The notes: generated from the sequence alone by a model not told the origin. A stretch of 61,630 nt of DNA from Desulfobacula sp. (GCF_030145145.1 NZ_JAQYWD010000040.1:1-61630); one strand, 5' to 3'; positions 15,952-25,360 are shown, counted from the stretch's first letter. Made by a program: numbers and translations.

Positions 15952-17232
15952 GTGAATCTCATCAATAAGAACAACCTGGATATTGCCGTGATCGGCTCTG
16001 GTATCTCCGGAATCTGCAGCGCATATCTGCTTCAACACCGCCACAACGTCTCTCTTTTTGAAAAAAACGATTATTTTGGCGGTCATACCCATACGGTTAT
16101 GATTCCTGAGGGACCAGACAAAGGAACCCCTGTAGATACCGGCTTTATTGTGTTAAATGAACGGACATACCCCAATTTCATTGATTTTTTGAATCAACTC
16201 GGGGTTGAAAAATGCCGGACCAACATGTCATTCAGCTATTATGATCAAAAAACAAAACTTTACTATGCCAGTAATAACCTGAACAGTATATTTGCCCAGC
16301 GACGCAACCTGGTTAAACCCCGTTATCTCAGGTTTGTATATGAGATGGTTCAGTTTATTAAAATTCTTCGCAAGACCTATCTTGAGGGTCTTCTTGAAGA
16401 TATCACTCTGTCTGAATATGTAGAAAAAAAAGGCCTTCATCGCGAAGTGGTTGACCAGTTTATCATTCCCATGGCCGCTGCTATCTGGTCCGGTTCAGAC
16501 CTCCAGATGGGTAAATTTCCTATCCGCACATTTGCCCAATTTTATGAAAATCATGGTCTTTTAGCGGTGACAGGACACCCCCCATGGTACTTTGTCAAAA
16601 ACGGCAGCCATACCTATGTGAATGCCTTTTTAAAATCCTTTAAAGGGAAACCGATAAAATCGTCAAAAATAATATCCATTTCACGACAAAACGCAAAGCC
16701 TGAAATCCATTTCGAAAATAGTGCGCCACAAACCTTTGATGCGGTTATCATTGCAACCCACGCAGACCAGGCACTCAAGCTGCTGGAGAACCCCAGTAAA
16801 AATGAAGAACGGCTTCTGGGAGTGTGGTCCTATTCCAATAATAAAACCTTTTTACATACAGACAAAACGGTCATGCCGCCGAATAAACGCGCCTGGGCCA
16901 GCTGGAATTATACACGATATAACCCCATCGATTCAATGGCGCCGGTGACGCTCAGTTATGATATGACACGGCTTCAGAAGCTTGATACCCAAAATTCTTA
17001 TTTTGTGACACTGAACCCTCAACGCTCAATACCCCAGGCGCATATTATAAAAGAAATAAATTATACCCACCCACAATATTCTTTTGAGGCATTCGACTCC
17101 CAGCGAGACCTGCCGTCATTAAACGAAAACCAAAACATATTTTTTTGCGGCAGTTATTTCGGGTATGGGTTTCACGAGGATGGTGTGAATTCGGCGCTTG
17201 CTGTGGGTAAAAAGTTTGGAGTGTCGCTATGA
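15952..17232 (+). CDS. NAD(P)/FAD-dependent oxidoreductase (amine-oxidase fold)
   Basis: A 426-aa flavoprotein with the dinucleotide-binding motif IGSGISGICSAYLL (about residues 14-27), then EKNDYFGGHTHTV and a C-terminal FAD signature FFCGSYFGYGFHEDGVNSAL. It is the family that precedes DUF1365 and cyclopropane-synthase-like genes in many Proteobacteria, where it is proposed to desaturate or oxidise fatty acyl chains; the reaction here is inferred. Translation starts at a GTG with AAAGGA upstream. The stop overlaps the next start by 4 bases, so the two products are made together. Two further members lie at 26155 and 33197. Confidence 0.85.
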   Translation: MNLINKNNLDIAVIGSGISGICSAYLLQHRHNVSLFEKNDYFGGHTHTVMIPEGPDKGTPVDTGFIVLNERTYPNFIDFLNQLGVEKCRTNMSFSYYDQKTKLYYASNNLNSIFAQRRNLVKPRYLRFVYEMVQFIKILRKTYLEGLLEDITLSEYVEKKGLHREVVDQFIIPMAAAIWSGSDLQMGKFPIRTFAQFYENHGLLAVTGHPPWYFVKNGSHTYVNAFLKSFKGKPIKSSKIISISRQNAKPEIHFENSAPQTFDAVIIATHADQALKLLENPSKNEERLLGVWSYSNNKTFLHTDKTVMPPNKRAWASWNYTRYNPIDSMAPVTLSYDMTRLQKLDTQNSYFVTLNPQRSIPQAHIIKEINYTHPQYSFEAFDSQRDLPSLNENQNIFFCGSYFGYGFHEDGVNSALAVGKKFGVSL

Positions 17233-19190
17233 ATTCATTGATTTATACCGGCACCATTGAACACCGACGCTTCGCCCCGATAACCCATCAGCTGTCATAC
17301 CCAATCTACATGTATGGCTTTGATCTGGAGGATCTGCCGCACCTGGGTCGCAGGTATCCTTTGTTTGGATATAACCGAAAGGCAATAACATCCATTCATG
17401 ACAAAGATTATCTGCAACCGGGTGACATGCCGATTAAACAAAAAATTGATCAATTACTCGACCAGCACAATGTTAAAGAATCAATACAGTCTGTAATGAT
17501 GATCACCTCTGCCAGATATTTCAACTATGTTTTCAACCCCGCCAATTTTCATTATTGCTTTTCAGCGGACAACCGACTGGCCACTATCATAGCTGAAGTT
17601 AATAATACCTATGGTGAACGTCATCCATATGTATTGACACAAAACACCCATACGTCCCCTGACTGGCTGGCAAGCTATCAGGCGACAAAAGCATTTCATG
17701 TGTCCCCATTCAATAAAATTGAAGGACATTACCGTTTTTATTTTTCAGCTCCGGAAAACCAGATAAATATCAGGATTGAACTTGTTCGCGACCGAACAAA
17801 AGTGATGGAAGCTGTTTTGCGTGCACAAGCCATTCCGTTCACAGGCCGTAATCATTTAAAAACGTTGGCGAAGCACCCCTTTGCTCCCCATTTGAGCGTT
17901 CCCAGGATCTATTACCATACGTTCAGACTTTTTTTCCAAAAGCGACTCAAATTCAATGATAAACCCTTACCCAGGAGCCCCATCACAATGCCCAGGCAGA
18001 CCCCCAACCTTTTGGAATCCATCAGCAAACGATTGATCCTTTCTGTGTTAAAAAAAATGAATACCGGAAGCCTTGACTTGCAATTACCCAACAAAAAAAC
18101 CATGACCATCGGCAGGATCGACCCTGTAAAAGATGCCGTCATCCAAATAAAAGATTTTTCTTTTTTCCCAAGGATCGTTTTTGATGGAGAAATCGGATTG
18201 GGTGAAGCATACATGGCCGGAGAATGGGACAGCCCTGACCTGGTCGCTGCGTTAACAAGGCTCATTGAAAACAGGGACCGATTCGGCGATGGAAACCTTT
18301 TGTTATCCATCCTGACACGGATCCAGGAAAAACTGGCGCATGACCGACGCAAAAACACCATTGAAAATACACCCGGGAACATTGCCGCCCACTATGATTT
18401 AAGCAATGAGATGTATGCCCTCTTTTTAGATCAGAAAATGCTGTATTCCTGCGGCCTTTTTCTCCAAAACCATGACACACTGGAAATCGCCCAGACGAAT
18501 AAAATGAACCGAATTTTAAAACAGGCGGATATAGGACCTGGGCAACACCTGCTTGAAATAGGCTGCGGCTGGGGAGGTTTTGCCGTCTTTGCCGCAAAAA
18601 AGACAGGATGTCGTGTCACCGGTATCACTGTTTCCAAAGCGCAATACCAGCGGGCCCGTCAACGGGTCAAAGCGGAAGGGTTAGAGGATCAGATTACGAT
18701 TCTCCTCCAGGATTACCGACACACCCGAGGAAACTTTGACCGCATTGTTTCCATAGAGATGATTGAGGCGGTTGGACCTCAGTTTTTAGGACAATATTTC
18801 AGGCAATGTAAAAATCTCTTACACGCTGGCGGAAAAATGGTTTTCCAGGCCATTACCATTGTAGACGAACGATATGATCAGTACTGTAAAGAAAGGGACT
18901 GGATACAAAAACATATTTTTCCAGGGGGTCATCTGCCATGTCTTAACATCCTTGAACAAACCATTCACGACCATACCGATTTCACGGTCACCGATATTTA
19001 TCATATGGGCCCTCATTATGCCACAACACTGTCACGCTGGCGGGAAAGGTTTGCCGAACGCTGGGATGATATCATTGCCATGGGCTTTGACAAAACCTTT
19101 TACCGAAAGTGGATGTACTATTTTTCAATCTGCGAAGCCGGGTTTATCACGGGTGGTATTGATGATATTCAGGTAACACTGCAACGATGA
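17229..19190 (+). CDS. DUF1365 - cyclopropane-fatty-acid synthase fusion
   Basis: One 653-aa protein joins two domains usually made by adjacent genes. Residues 1-245 are DUF1365 (RFAPITHQLSYPIYMYGFDL, MITSARYFNYVFNPANFHYC, HVSPFNKIEGHYRF). Residues about 265-653 are a cyclopropane-fatty-acid-synthase-like methyltransferase with SAM loop LEIGCGWGGFAVFAA (about 442) and IEMIEAVG. The second domain transfers a methyl or methylene group from SAM to unsaturated phospholipid acyl chains, or performs the UfaM-type methylation that starts furan-fatty-acid synthesis. Which one cannot be settled by eye. The fusion suggests DUF1365 acts on the same lipid substrate. Confidence 0.9.
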   Translation: MNSLIYTGTIEHRRFAPITHQLSYPIYMYGFDLEDLPHLGRRYPLFGYNRKAITSIHDKDYLQPGDMPIKQKIDQLLDQHNVKESIQSVMMITSARYFNYVFNPANFHYCFSADNRLATIIAEVNNTYGERHPYVLTQNTHTSPDWLASYQATKAFHVSPFNKIEGHYRFYFSAPENQINIRIELVRDRTKVMEAVLRAQAIPFTGRNHLKTLAKHPFAPHLSVPRIYYHTFRLFFQKRLKFNDKPLPRSPITMPRQTPNLLESISKRLILSVLKKMNTGSLDLQLPNKKTMTIGRIDPVKDAVIQIKDFSFFPRIVFDGEIGLGEAYMAGEWDSPDLVAALTRLIENRDRFGDGNLLLSILTRIQEKLAHDRRKNTIENTPGNIAAHYDLSNEMYALFLDQKMLYSCGLFLQNHDTLEIAQTNKMNRILKQADIGPGQHLLEIGCGWGGFAVFAAKKTGCRVTGITVSKAQYQRARQRVKAEGLEDQITILLQDYRHTRGNFDRIVSIEMIEAVGPQFLGQYFRQCKNLLHAGGKMVFQAITIVDERYDQYCKERDWIQKHIFPGGHLPCLNILEQTIHDHTDFTVTDIYHMGPHYATTLSRWRERFAERWDDIIAMGFDKTFYRKWMYYFSICEAGFITGGIDDIQVTLQR

Positions 19191-19231
19191 CCGTTTGATT
19201 TAAAACAATTAACGATGGGTTTTAAATGCGA

Positions 19232-20662
19232 TCATGCCGTTTCAAATGGACGGGTCAGCCGGTTTAATTTTTCCCATAACACCTGCCTCGCCTCTTCAGA
19301 TTCACCGGTTTTGGGAAATAAAACAGTTTCATGGGGCCGTCTGTCCAGCCAGAATCTACCGGTTGATTCTCCTGCCTCTTTCGAAGCGGCAAGCCATACG
19401 ATGGTATCTGCACCCTGGTCAGGCGTCCTTAAAACAGAATTTACCAATGAATGAAACCCTGGTAAAGCGGTTTCGATGCCGGGTGTATCCACCCAGCCGG
19501 GATGCATGGAATGGACCGTTACGTTTAAATGATGCATCTGCTGCGCCCAGAGCCGGGTGAGAATGACAATCCCTCTTTTTGCTCTGGCATAGGCTTTTGC
19601 ACCCGCATAGGGGACGGCTTTATTTTGAAGATCGTCCACAAAAATCCCTTGGGTATACATGCCCCCGGAGGAAACATTGACGATCCGGCCGCCTGTCGAG
19701 GCAAAACAGTCTTTCAGCAATTCGGTAAGATAAAAAACACCCAAAAGATCTGTGGCAAAGGTTTGTTCAAACCCTTCAACTGTCTCTTTTCTTTCATTGA
19801 AAAGCGCCCCCGCATTATTGATCAGAACATCTATGGTTTTTTTGCTGTCCCTTAATTTTTTTACGACATGCTTAATATCTTCCATCCTGCTCAAGTCTGC
19901 TATCAAAAAATCCACATGGGGATTCCCGGTTTTTTCAATGATCTGCTGCCGCACTCGCTCCGCCTTTTTTCTATTTCTGGCAATGATGGTCAGGCAGGCT
20001 TTTTTTTCCGCCAGTTTTATGGCTGCCGCTTTTCCAATACCAGAGGTTCCCCCTGTTATGACAACCTTTTGCCCAAAAAGCGTTTCATGGTTTTTGGCCC
20101 AGAACCTTTTGCTGAATGAATATCCTAAGTTGCTGAACATCAGCATACCTGGCAAAATCATATGATCTGCAATATAATCGAATAAAGTTGATCCTGAAAA
20201 AAACCAGCTGCTTTGTTTATAAATTCTATTTTCTCCACTCAGTTTGGCTTCGAGCCCTTGTATGGCTTTTCGCCCTGTATTTTTTAAAACAGGCGTTAAT
20301 AATTTTTCCGTGCGTTTTGAAAACCCTGAAAAAAATATTTGGGCCTCGTAGTCAATTCGCGTGCCTGTTGGGGTTTTAAAAAACGAGATGGTGTCAACCG
20401 CACTGAAAGAGTCTCCCCTGCCTTTTAAGATTACCTTGGAAAAAGGAATATAGGCGGTGATCGTATATTTCATTTTGGGTCTGAACGGCCCAAACCGCAA
20501 AGTGAGATCATAGGTTGACCCGACCTGGGTTCCGCCTTTTGATCTCTTTTGGGATACTGCCACACCCGGATCCCAGTCTTTGATATTGCTAAAATCGCTG
20601 GTATAGGTAAAAGCGGCCTCTAACGCGTTTGGAACATGAATGAATTCGTTTAATTTTATCAT
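19232..20662 (-). CDS. SRPBCC - short-chain dehydrogenase fusion
   Basis: Start 20662 (MIKLNEFIHVPNALE) is chosen for AGGTG 8 bases upstream; 16 further codons are open without a site. Residues 1-150 form an SRPBCC/polyketide-cyclase-like ligand-binding domain (IHVPNALEAAFTYTSDFSNI, PFSKVILKGRGDSF). Residues about 200-476 are a classical SDR: TGGTSGIGKA cofactor motif, NNAG, and YAGAKAYARAK catalytic Tyr/Lys. The SDR part resembles human DHRS-type retinol/lipid dehydrogenases. The fused binding domain may present a hydrophobic substrate. It faces the CFA fusion gene and is divergent from the dioxygenase gene. Confidence 0.85.
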   Translation of the reverse strand: MIKLNEFIHVPNALEAAFTYTSDFSNIKDWDPGVAVSQKRSKGGTQVGSTYDLTLRFGPFRPKMKYTITAYIPFSKVILKGRGDSFSAVDTISFFKTPTGTRIDYEAQIFFSGFSKRTEKLLTPVLKNTGRKAIQGLEAKLSGENRIYKQSSWFFSGSTLFDYIADHMILPGMLMFSNLGYSFSKRFWAKNHETLFGQKVVITGGTSGIGKAAAIKLAEKKACLTIIARNRKKAERVRQQIIEKTGNPHVDFLIADLSRMEDIKHVVKKLRDSKKTIDVLINNAGALFNERKETVEGFEQTFATDLLGVFYLTELLKDCFASTGGRIVNVSSGGMYTQGIFVDDLQNKAVPYAGAKAYARAKRGIVILTRLWAQQMHHLNVTVHSMHPGWVDTPGIETALPGFHSLVNSVLRTPDQGADTIVWLAASKEAGESTGRFWLDRRPHETVLFPKTGESEEARQVLWEKLNRLTRPFETA

Positions 20663-20809
20663 GGGACACCTTTTTGATTCGTTACCACATCCAATTTTAA
20701 ATATGATCATGATTTAAAGGACTTCAACCAAATTAAAAAATAGTTTATAATTCAATTTGTCTTTTTTTTCAGCAAGAACGGCTATACACCCAATGGAGAA
20801 ATAAAAAAA

Positions 20810-21613
20810 ATGACAATTAAAAAGAATACCGGTTTAAGTGTTTTATATATTCCTCACGGTGGCGGCCCCTTACCTTTACTTGATCACAAAGGACATCTTG
20901 AGTTAATTCAGTTTCTAAAAAAAATCCCTGAGCAGCTCGAACCACCAGACGACATCATTATTGTCAGCGCCCATTGGGAGCAGTCAATTCCCACCCTTAC
21001 CGCAAGTGCTTCTCCGCCCTTGATTTATGACTATTATGGGTTTGCACCGGAAGCTTATGAAATCGACTACCCTGCGCCGGGAAACCTCCGGATTGCAGAA
21101 AAATTGCTTTCTCTTCTATACGAACAAAACATTCAGGCCCAACTTGATAAACGTTGGGGGTTTGACCATGGCATGTTTGTTCCCCTTAAGCTGATGTACC
21201 CGGATGCCCGGATACCCTGTATTCAGTTGTCATTGGTTAATGGTTTGGACCCGTTGCAGCATATCAAATTAGGATGCGCATTAAGGGCATTGGGAGATGA
21301 AAAAATATTAGTTCTTGGATCAGGGTTTTCTTTTCACAATATGAAAACGTTTGGAGAAACAGGACAGGATCCAAAAAACATTGAATTTGATCAATGGCTC
21401 GTAAAAACAATGACGGATCCTCTTTTGTCACCTTCTGAGAGGAAAAACAGACTGGTTAACTGGCAAAACGCTCCCCATGCTCGATATTGTCATCCAACAG
21501 AGGAGCATCTTCTGCCCCTGCATGTTTGTTACGGCATTACTGAAATGCCGGCCAGAGTGGTTTTTCATGGATCTGTTCTTGGCAAAAAAAGCTGCGCTTT
21601 CCTTTGGCAGTGA
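20810..21613 (+). CDS. DODA-type extradiol ring-opening dioxygenase (LigB-like)
   Basis: A 267-aa class III extradiol dioxygenase. Signature segments are IPHGGGPLPLLD (first metal His, about residue 16), ISAHWE-like IIVSAHWEQ (about 52), WGFDHGMFVPLKLMYP (about 120) and the C-terminal HARYCHPTEEHLLPL (about 220), matching YgiD/DODA proteins. These cleave catechol-type rings with O2 and a non-heme metal. The natural substrate here is unknown. It is transcribed alone, divergently from the SRPBCC-SDR gene, and has a weak GGAG site 11 bases upstream. Confidence 0.85.
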   Translation: MTIKKNTGLSVLYIPHGGGPLPLLDHKGHLELIQFLKKIPEQLEPPDDIIIVSAHWEQSIPTLTASASPPLIYDYYGFAPEAYEIDYPAPGNLRIAEKLLSLLYEQNIQAQLDKRWGFDHGMFVPLKLMYPDARIPCIQLSLVNGLDPLQHIKLGCALRALGDEKILVLGSGFSFHNMKTFGETGQDPKNIEFDQWLVKTMTDPLLSPSERKNRLVNWQNAPHARYCHPTEEHLLPLHVCYGITEMPARVVFHGSVLGKKSCAFLWQ

Positions 21614-21680
21614 GAAGACTCTTTTCAATTCTGTGTCAAAGGTATGCCAAATGCCTGCCAAGTTGGTTTTTATCGATCTG

Positions 21681-22175
21681 TTATTTTTGAGCTTTTTTCA
21701 GAAAACCGCTCAATTGGGCGACATGTTTTTTTTCCTCTTCAATAATCTCATCTATCTTTGACCGTCCCAGCTTGGCAGGAACAATATCTTTGAGACCGAT
21801 ATAAAACAGGATGGATTCTTTTTCTAACCCAATGGCTGTTTCAATGACCTGAGCCATTGTTTCTTCACCGGTTAATTGGTCGGCCACATCCGGGTTCCCC
21901 TCACCCCCATGCGCATCCGCCATGGCTTTCAAATACGAGACCAACTCTTCTTGGGGATCAAATACCGTCTGTGATTTTTCCATGTCAGACACGGCAACTT
22001 TCATTTCTTCAAACCCTGATTGATGTCTGTCTTCCATACGGGCAATCGATTCAAGGAACTCTTTGTTCGCCTTATTCTCCTGAAGAGAAGCTGCTTTCCT
22101 GTAAAATGCAGCACCGTTTTTCTCTATTTGAACGGCCATTTCAAATACTTCACCAGCATTAAAGTCGTATGACAT
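21681..22175 (-). CDS. rubrerythrin-like ferritin-family diiron protein
   Basis: A 164-aa four-helix diiron protein with the expected ligands: an EKNGAAFYRKA Glu in helix A (about residue 18), ExxH as MEDRH, a Glu in helix C (GLEKESILFY) and EEEKKHVAQL at the C-terminal ExxH. It has no rubredoxin domain, so it is a rubrerythrin-like or ferritin-family protein of the sort sulfate reducers use to reduce peroxide or handle iron. AAGGAGAG precedes the start. It is the last gene of the photolyase/selenoprotein run, 24 bases after the selenoprotein stop. Confidence 0.85.
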   Translation of the reverse strand: MSYDFNAGEVFEMAVQIEKNGAAFYRKAASLQENKANKEFLESIARMEDRHQSGFEEMKVAVSDMEKSQTVFDPQEELVSYLKAMADAHGGEGNPDVADQLTGEETMAQVIETAIGLEKESILFYIGLKDIVPAKLGRSKIDEIIEEEKKHVAQLSGFLKKAQK

Positions 22176-22199
22176 ATTTGCTCTCCTTTCGTGCCTGAG

Positions 22200-22751
22200 T
22201 CACAACGGCTGCAAATTATCAACAGCGCTGATCAATTCATTTATTTTAGGATGGTCCCCTGCTTTTTTACCAGAAAAAAAATAGCAGACAGCACCTGATA
22301 CGTCAATCAAAATCGCCCCCCCCAACTGCATGGCGCTGCCTTGAACTGACCCCTGTCGATGGCCTTTTTTCAGTGCAGATGCCGCCTTGAAGACAGAACT
22401 GATGCTCATAAAACCTGCCAGCCCCTTTGAAAAGCCTAAAAGAGAGAAAGCTGCCAGAGAAGGGTCAGAAAAAAGAAGGCCGCCATATCCGGTTGTTTTT
22501 TTAAACGTTTCAAAATGACGGGGGTCACCTGAACCAATGACCGCAAGCGTTACATTTTTGTCATTAAAATATTGAGAATTTTCTGCCAGTTCAGCCACCT
22601 GCTGACGGCAGAACACTCAGCCAAAATGACGGACAAAAACCAATAGAGCGGGTGTTCCCTGCCATAGGGTAGATAATTTCACATGCTCATTTCTATCATT
22701 TAGGACACCCAATTCTCCAAGATCTTCAACTGATACATTATTTGTTTCCAT
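22200..22751 (-). CDS. selenocysteine Prx-like2 (AhpC/TSA family) protein
   Basis: The frame runs from the ATG at 22751 through an in-frame TGA at 22617-22619 (codon 45) to 22200, 183 residues. The TGA replaces the first Cys of the Prx-like2 redox motif: RHFG-U-VFCRQQ, where relatives have RHFGCPFCR. Frame, composition and similarity continue on both sides, and a textbook bacterial SECIS hairpin follows. The product is a thioredoxin-fold thiol/selenol peroxidase or lipid-quinone reductase relative in the cytoplasm. An annotation made without Sec recoding would start at the GTG 22616 and lose the active site. It lies between the photolyase and rubrerythrin-like genes. Confidence 0.88.
22581..22613 (-). 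promoter_or_regulatory. bacterial SECIS element
   Basis: Beginning 4 bases after the TGA: outer 7-bp stem TTCTGCC/GGCAGAA and inner 5-bp stem TCAGC/GCTGA with apical loop AGGTG. Both stems are perfect and the loop carries the G residues expected for SelB binding, at the right distance from the UGA. Confidence 0.85.
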
Positions 22752-22768
22752 ATTTGCCCTGTTTATCT

Positions 22769-24133
22769 TTAAATCATTTGGTTTATTCTGCTGACATACC
22801 CTTTAATGTCGCATTTTCGCTCTAACCCAGATGCTGCCATATAGCGAACTTTGCCAAAGACAGGTCTTTCAAACCAGGCACGATCATGCAGCCCGAAAAT
22901 CCATCCAACACCTGCATGGGAATTGGGATCCCTGCCGTCTAAAAAATATGTATTGTTGATTGCCAATAAAGTTTCCCAGGCCTTTTCAGGTGTTTCACTC
23001 CACTCAAGAATTTTTTTCCCCCAATACATCCGCATATAATTGTGCATGAAGCCTGAAACCTTCATTTCGCGCATTGCTGCATTCCAGTAAATATCGTGTG
23101 TCTGACTGTTCTCAAGCTCAGATTTTGAATACACAAACGTGCGGGTATCTTTTTTATGGGCATCCAAGGTTTTTCTGGCCCAGTTCGGGAGGCACTCCAG
23201 AGAACCATAGGCCGGGTTGAAATAGACAAAATTCATGGCCAGCTCTCTTCGAACAATCAATTCCTCCAGATAACTTGCCTTGGCCTCTTCAAGCGAATCC
23301 TGGCAGCTTTTAATTTTAAGCGCCAGATAAAGAGAAGAAACTTGACCAAAATGAAGATAAGGGCTCATGAAGGATACATCTAATGTTTTGGGCTGATTCC
23401 GGTGCGCCACATATCGCTCGAAACAATTTTCAACAAAATAGTTAAACCGGTCTTTTGCCTGGGATGTCCCTCCCTTGAAAAATTTGGGGACAGCCGGAAC
23501 ACTTCGGTCAATATCCAGCTGATCCAATACCGTTTGAATATTATCAAGCTCAAGTCCTTTTAAAGGAATAGACAAGGATGAATGCGATACAATTCTCGGT
23601 ACCAGATCTTTCAGATACATATCAAGCTGGCGGTTTATTTTCCGACGTATCGTATACGCCGCATATTCTGCCTTGTCCGAGACCTCCTGGATTGGAACAA
23701 TCGCATCACTTTCAACCTGCACAACAGCACAGGCGGCTTTTTTTGCAATTTTTTGCCGCCACCCTCTTTGATGCCTCAAATATCCCCTGTCGCAGACAAT
23801 CATGGATGCATTGCGTCCAAGATCCAGGACCACCTGTACCGGATCCCCATACCGGACAACCATCTGGATGCCCCTTGATGCCAGCTGTTGTTTTGTCTCT
23901 TTTAATCCTTCCAGCATGAAGGTGTAATGCCTCAGGTTGGCCTCCGGATAATCATCGGTCAAGGCAAATAACACAAGGATCGGTCGGCCCTGAATATTTG
24001 CCTGCTCTATGGCATACTCTACCGCATGATTATACTCAGCCCGCTGTGCCTGCTGCATCCAATACAATACAAACCTACCGGAAGATGGGGGTAACTGGTT
24101 TAAGTCCTGTATGCGGGATGCTTGAATCGTCAT
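22769..24133 (-). CDS. phr: class II CPD photolyase
   Basis: A 454-aa DNA photolyase that repairs cyclobutane pyrimidine dimers with FADH- and light. Class II features are clear: SFMSPYLHFGQVSSLYLALK, LEELIVRRELAMNFVYFNP, THDIYWNAAMREM, MHNYMRMYWGKKILEWSE and DGRDPNSHAGVGWIFG, followed by AWFERPVFGKVRYM. The N-terminal antenna domain is intact. The stop is 17 bases upstream of the selenoprotein ATG, so they share a transcript with the rubrerythrin-like gene. It is an unusual possession for an anaerobe and implies light exposure. Confidence 0.93.
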   Translation of the reverse strand: MTIQASRIQDLNQLPPSSGRFVLYWMQQAQRAEYNHAVEYAIEQANIQGRPILVLFALTDDYPEANLRHYTFMLEGLKETKQQLASRGIQMVVRYGDPVQVVLDLGRNASMIVCDRGYLRHQRGWRQKIAKKAACAVVQVESDAIVPIQEVSDKAEYAAYTIRRKINRQLDMYLKDLVPRIVSHSSLSIPLKGLELDNIQTVLDQLDIDRSVPAVPKFFKGGTSQAKDRFNYFVENCFERYVAHRNQPKTLDVSFMSPYLHFGQVSSLYLALKIKSCQDSLEEAKASYLEELIVRRELAMNFVYFNPAYGSLECLPNWARKTLDAHKKDTRTFVYSKSELENSQTHDIYWNAAMREMKVSGFMHNYMRMYWGKKILEWSETPEKAWETLLAINNTYFLDGRDPNSHAGVGWIFGLHDRAWFERPVFGKVRYMAASGLERKCDIKGYVSRINQMI

Positions 24134-24158
24134 TCTTTAATCTCAATAAATTTATATA

Positions 24159-24263
24159 TCATTTCCTATTATCATCACCGACCAGTGGACGCTGCCGATC
24201 AAGTTCAAAAAACACAAGGAATCTGTCCTCGCCGGGATCGAACTGTTTTTTCCTGCGTTTCAA
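24159..24263 (-). CDS. candidate 34-residue ORF upstream of photolyase
   Basis: A TTG-initiated frame (KRRKKQFDPGEDRF, then LVFFELDRQRPLVGDD) fills the gap before the photolyase gene and ends 25 bases from it. Its composition is protein-like, but the ribosome site is weak and the start is a guess. It could be a small protein, or the end of a decayed gene that lost its 5' part. Confidence 0.3.
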   Translation of the reverse strand: MKRRKKQFDPGEDRFLVFFELDRQRPLVGDDNRK

Positions 24264-24335
24264 AATAATTTTTCAGTTCCATTTTTTTTTCTTTCCTTTT
24301 CAATATGATTTTCGTGTAACGGCACTCAAATTTTA

Positions 24336-25355
24336 TTAAACCAGTTTAGAAATATCATATGGGGTGATATCAATCAATCCATTCCGCCATCTGCCCGGCC
24401 AGCAATTCACCCCCCCAGCAGCACCCAGCAGGGCCCCCAAAACGGATCCCCTTCCAGCATTATCGCCCCCGCACATCGTGTTTGCAATCAAGCCAGACGC
24501 CGATGCCTGACCGTATTTTAAGGCCAGATAAAGGGTCGCAGGTATTGACTGATCCATGTAACAGGCGGATGAAAAATGCTTTCCAACGACGATATGATCC
24601 GGAAATTCAATTAAAGATTCCAATGAAGTTGCGGACACATTTCCCCCTTTGTATCGTCCATGGGCAGCAATGGCATTTTCAAGGGTTTCCCCATGAAGCA
24701 CATCAAGGATAATCTGCGCTATAATTTTTCCGCCATACTGCATGGCCGGTCCCCCATGAGTCAAGTTCATATGACTTAAAGCTGTTTTTAACGCATATTC
24801 CCTGTCTTGTCCCAATACAATGAGAAGCGGCAGCATGAGACTCAATCCGCCGATATGGTTTTCATCCTTTCTACCGCATTCCATCACGTCACACCCTTTA
24901 CCGTATTGGGTAAAAAAATGTCTGAGATATTCCTCAACATAGGTATCATTATGATTGCCCGGAGTGGTCATAAAGGTGACCATATGATTCAACCATAGAC
25001 GCTCATCATATGCGCGATTATGTTGAAACAGCAGCAGTTCCCGGGCAAGTTTTAGATTGAGGGTATTTTCTCCGGCTTTCAGGAATTGATGATAATGTAT
25101 CCCTCGCTGGCCCCAAAATTTTGATTGGTTGTGCAAAATATCAACGCGCTTATTTCGTGGAGAATACGATGACCGCCATAGAATCGAATCGGGGTGCGGG
25201 TTGCGGGGTGCCACATAATCCTCGACCAATCCGTAATCTCTTTTCAAGGCGTTGGTATCGTAGTACCAATGAACCGGCATTGCCAGCGCATCTCCAATGA
25301 AAAGCCCAACCAATGCGCCGGCTGCCCGGTCCTGGAATGTTAATTCATTCAACAC
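24336..25355 (-). CDS. ADP-ribosylglycohydrolase family (J1-crystallin-like)
   Basis: A 339-aa member of the ADP-ribosylglycohydrolase superfamily. Metal-site segments are GALVGLFIGDALAMPVHWYY (residues 14-33) and CGGDNAGRGSVLGALLGAAG (about 295). The Gly-Gly-Asp-Asn form is that of J1-crystallin-like members rather than DraG (which has DTD), so the substrate is uncertain. Start is a GTG with AAGGA 8 bases before it. It follows the SDR gene by 5 bases and so belongs to the same operon. Confidence 0.85.
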   Translation of the reverse strand: MLNELTFQDRAAGALVGLFIGDALAMPVHWYYDTNALKRDYGLVEDYVAPRNPHPDSILWRSSYSPRNKRVDILHNQSKFWGQRGIHYHQFLKAGENTLNLKLARELLLFQHNRAYDERLWLNHMVTFMTTPGNHNDTYVEEYLRHFFTQYGKGCDVMECGRKDENHIGGLSLMLPLLIVLGQDREYALKTALSHMNLTHGGPAMQYGGKIIAQIILDVLHGETLENAIAAHGRYKGGNVSATSLESLIEFPDHIVVGKHFSSACYMDQSIPATLYLALKYGQASASGLIANTMCGGDNAGRGSVLGALLGAAGGVNCWPGRWRNGLIDITPYDISKLV

Positions 25356-25360
25356 GTTTA

